Source of the DNA: G963668345 sp965226215
GTDB lineage: Bacteria > Acidobacteriota > Terriglobia > Bryobacterales > UBA6623
NCBI GenBank assembly: GCA_965226215.1
Contig: CBDDCH010000002.1
Coordinates: 496,001-560,000 of the forward strand
DNA length: 64,000 nt
Direction: 5' to 3'
Shown here piece after piece: positions 61,536 to 64,000 of the stretch (within the stretch, counting starts at the first letter, position 1; the number at the start of each line of letters is the position of its first letter). Under the pieces are notes generated by a model that was given only the letters and a program-made list of their open reading frames with translations, was not told where the DNA came from and made no database searches. The position numbers and the translations under genes are program-made.

Positions 61536-63809
61536 ATGCTAGCTAAGGCAAAAGCTTTCATCGACGGGATCATCTCCAGCCCGAACATGGTTCAACGCCG
61601 GCCGGCAGTCAATGGCGACCGCGAGAGCAACATTCGAGGGCTCTACATAATCGGGGATCTGGCGGGCGCTCCCGTCATCAAGCTGGCCATGGCGCAGGGC
61701 TACGAAATCATCGAACACATCGCTTCGAAGCCCGACGCCATCAGCAACGACCCCAACATGTACGACGTTCTGATCGTCGGCGCTGGGGCAGCGGGATTGA
61801 ATGCCGCGTTGGCGGCTCAGGAGAGGGGCATGCGGCTCGTGGTCCTCGAGAAACAGAAGATCGCCAATACGATCGAGGACTTTCCCGAGGGCAAATGGGT
61901 CTACGCCGAGCCGGAGCAGATCCTTCCCAAAGGAAAGCTTTGGCTCGATGGCGCGCGAAAGGAAGACCTCGTCAAGCGCTGGAACGATATCAAGGAAGAG
62001 AACAACCTCGATATCCGCACCAGCGAAGGGTTGAAAGCGCTCGAGCGCCGCAAGGACGGCAGCTTCATCGCGCGCACGGACAAGGGAGAATACCGCACTC
62101 GGCGAGTAATCCTGGCGACGGGCCAGCGCGGCAACCCCCGCAAGCTGAACGTCCCTGGGGAGGACAGGGAGCAGGTCTATCACCGGCTCTACAGCCCCAA
62201 GCACTACAAAGGGGAAGACATCCTCGTCATCGGCGGTGGCAACAGCGCCGTCGAAGCTGCCTTGACACTTTCGGAGGAAAACCGCGTCAAGCTTATCCAC
62301 CGTCGCGACAGCCTGGGCTTGGTCTTCCAGGACAACAAACGCAAGTTGGACGAGACCGTAGCCCAAGGCCGCATCGAAACCATTTGGAACGCCGGCGTCG
62401 CCGAGTTCGGCGAGGCTGAGGCCACGGTCAAAGTCAAGGGCGAAAACGAACTCCGCAGCCTCCCCTACCAACATGCGTTTGTACTCGTAGGGGCGGAGTT
62501 GCCCTCGCGGTTCCTCAAGTCACTGGGTATCCGGCTCGAAAACGAGTGGACCGGGAACCCGATTCAGTCTTTGCTTTTCGTGCTGGCTACCCTCGTGGGT
62601 CTGTGGTTCGGAGGAGACCAGACCGGGGCGTCCGTGCCTCCAGTCGCCGGATGGGGGCTTGCGGTAGCCTCCCTGGGCGGCCTTCTCTTCACGGCAATCA
62701 AGGGGTCGCGCTGGTCGTTGCTGGGTGTTACTTTCCTGATTTCCTATACCGTGTACGGCGCAAAACTAGGCCACGGCCTCGAACTCTGGCCTTACCGCAA
62801 CTGGGGTTTCCACGCTTTGTCATTCTTCGACCGGCCATGGTCTTTCTGGTACACGGTTCTCTACACGCTTGTGATGACGTTCTTTGGTCTGCAAGCGCTC
62901 AAGCGTTGGGGCATCGACCGCAAGGACAAGTTTCAGATCTGGCGTTACGCGAGCTTGCTGTCATTCCAGTGGGTCTTCTTCTTCCTCATTCCGGAATTCC
63001 TGTTCAAGTGGGCGGTCGAGTATCGCTGGGTCGGCGAGCGACTGGCATTCGATCCGGGCTTCAGCGAGCAGGCTTGGCGTGCTTACGGAGCAGTCTACGC
63101 TTGGCCGCTTTTCTTCTACACCTTTTTCTACGACCCACACCAGGTGTGGATCGCCTGGGGCATCATCCTGAGCTTCGTCGTGATCCCGCTGTTTGTCATC
63201 TTCCATGGGAAGCGCTACTGCTCGTGGATCTGCGGCTGCGGCGGCTTGGCCGAAACGCTCGGGGACCGCTGGCGTCACTTGGCTCCCAAAGGCCCCACCT
63301 CCCGCAAATGGGAGTGGATGAACTGGGTGGTGCTGGGATCGGCTGTTGTTGTGACGGTGATGATGTTGTTGCGGGATACCTACGCTGTCTTGTACGGGCC
63401 GGCAGGTGACGGTGTCGAACTTTATCATTTGTTCGCGGATGTTTGGCTGGTTGGGATCATTCCTGTCACCCTGTACCCCTTCATGGGGGGCAAGGTTTGG
63501 TGCCGCTACTGGTGCCCGCTGGCAAAGATGATGGACGCGTTCAGCAAGCTATATAACAAGCTTAAGATCAACCGATTTCATATCGTCGCCAACGATAAAT
63601 GCATCGGCTGCACCGAGTGCACCCGCAACTGCCAGGTCGGCATCGACGTGATGAGCTTCGCCATCAAGCAAGAGACGCTCGACAATTCCAACAGCTCCTG
63701 CATCGGCTGCGGGATCTGCGTCTCCGTGTGCCCCATGGACGTTCTCTCGTTCAGCGCAAAACCACCCGAAAAAGGATTAGTCCAGATCGAGACGCCGAAG
63801 GCTGCGTAA
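61536..63809 (+). CDS. Flavoprotein / NapH-like membrane / 4Fe-4S ferredoxin fusion
   Basis: The 757-residue protein has three parts. Residues 1-340 form a thioredoxin-reductase-like flavoprotein in which the second FAD motif (SNIRGLYIIGDLAG, 31-44) precedes the first (VGAGAAGLNAA, 81-91); VILATGQRG (191-199) and the NAD(P) motif GGGNSAVEA (233-241) follow. There is no CxxC redox pair. Residues about 343-670 are membrane helices with NapH/NosR-type CSWICGCGG and CRYWCPLAK motifs. Residues about 685-740 hold two clusters, CIGCTECTRNCQVG and CIGCGICVSVCPMD. It likely passes electrons between NAD(P)H, FAD and Fe-S centres at the membrane. The partner is unknown. Confidence 0.85.
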   Translation: MLAKAKAFIDGIISSPNMVQRRPAVNGDRESNIRGLYIIGDLAGAPVIKLAMAQGYEIIEHIASKPDAISNDPNMYDVLIVGAGAAGLNAALAAQERGMRLVVLEKQKIANTIEDFPEGKWVYAEPEQILPKGKLWLDGARKEDLVKRWNDIKEENNLDIRTSEGLKALERRKDGSFIARTDKGEYRTRRVILATGQRGNPRKLNVPGEDREQVYHRLYSPKHYKGEDILVIGGGNSAVEAALTLSEENRVKLIHRRDSLGLVFQDNKRKLDETVAQGRIETIWNAGVAEFGEAEATVKVKGENELRSLPYQHAFVLVGAELPSRFLKSLGIRLENEWTGNPIQSLLFVLATLVGLWFGGDQTGASVPPVAGWGLAVASLGGLLFTAIKGSRWSLLGVTFLISYTVYGAKLGHGLELWPYRNWGFHALSFFDRPWSFWYTVLYTLVMTFFGLQALKRWGIDRKDKFQIWRYASLLSFQWVFFFLIPEFLFKWAVEYRWVGERLAFDPGFSEQAWRAYGAVYAWPLFFYTFFYDPHQVWIAWGIILSFVVIPLFVIFHGKRYCSWICGCGGLAETLGDRWRHLAPKGPTSRKWEWMNWVVLGSAVVVTVMMLLRDTYAVLYGPAGDGVELYHLFADVWLVGIIPVTLYPFMGGKVWCRYWCPLAKMMDAFSKLYNKLKINRFHIVANDKCIGCTECTRNCQVGIDVMSFAIKQETLDNSNSSCIGCGICVSVCPMDVLSFSAKPPEKGLVQIETPKAA

Positions 63810-63830
63810 GTAGTTCGTTTCACAAGTTCG

Positions 63831-64000
63831 GAGCGGTCATGCCGCCATGGTCGTTACGGATACTTGGCCTGTCACTAGCGTTCCAGGCTCAGTTCCTTTT
63901 CCCCGCACACCCTCGCGACGAGCGAATCGGAGCCGCGAACGCGAGTGAGCGGTCACGCATACTTAGAAGCCAGGCGGACGATCTGGAACTTCGCGGCGTG
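63831..64000. repeat. Intergenic repeats, family B (copy 2) followed by family A (copy 5, cut)
   Basis: GAGCGGTCAT..CCATGGTCGTTACGG and GAGCCGCGAACGCGAGTGAG match the unit at 56296-56555. From about 63961 the text CTTAGAAGCCAGGCGGACGA and GGAACTTC match the start of family A copies, running off the window end. Confidence 0.65.

Overview
The window is a GC-rich bacterial chromosome segment, most likely from an Acidobacteriota member of the Bryobacterales/Solibacter type. The clues are a DUF1501 protein next to a PSCyt1/DUF1549/DUF1553 protein, two secreted Gfo/Idh/MocA oxidoreductases, a C-terminal fragment of an acidobacterial-style Ser/Thr kinase with a TolB-like domain, futalosine-route menaquinone genes, and dispersed GC-rich palindromic intergenic repeats. 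The assignment is inference: no rRNA gene or other phylogenetic marker was examined by alignment.

Layout. 1-11 kb holds ordinary metabolic genes: a partial MFS transporter, a POT peptide transporter, mqnC-mqnA, an HD-GYP response regulator, a beta-decarboxylating dehydrogenase, an outer-membrane barrel protein, a ThiE/TenI protein and modBC. 11.4-15.2 kb is the stress cluster dnaK-dnaJ-hspR. 15.4-24.2 kb holds a secreted Gfo/Idh/MocA oxidoreductase, the first ISL3 element and the DUF1501/PSCyt pair. 24.3-27.3 kb has two broken genes, one split by an IS256 element. 27.5-31.5 kb is the housekeeping cluster rplM-rpsI-rpsB-tsf-pyrH-frr, all on the minus strand.

31.7-55.6 kb is an insertion-sequence-rich decay zone. 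Seven of the nine complete IS copies in the window lie here (IS1380 x3, IS1595 x2, ISL3 x1, IS256 x1), with truncated transposases, gene tails and several genes carrying a single frameshift or stop codon. A few intact genes survive in it: a cupin, an aminotransferase, an OmpR-type regulator, an aldo/keto reductase, an MddA-like methyltransferase and an esterase. The most informative part is 49-56 kb: an mddA-like gene (methanethiol to dimethyl sulfide) lies near a methanethiol oxidase/SBP56 gene that has an IS256 in its upstream region, an IS1380 in its coding region and a frameshift, followed by a translationally coupled membrane protein.

56.6-64 kb returns to intact genes: a HEAT/barrel-sandwich membrane protein, a CobA-HemD fusion, a second Gfo/Idh/MocA protein, a zinc-ribbon membrane protein and a large flavoprotein-ferredoxin fusion whose FAD motifs are in permuted order.

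All nine complete IS copies have matching target duplications at their own two ends. The gene disruptions can therefore be read as simple insertions, and the original genes can be reconstructed by deleting the IS and one repeat. No CRISPR array, tRNA, rRNA or prophage was recognised. I did not find a clear undescribed defence or mobile system; the strongest leads are the permuted flavoprotein fusion, the dismantled methanethiol locus and the inverted-repeat element that abuts stop codons.
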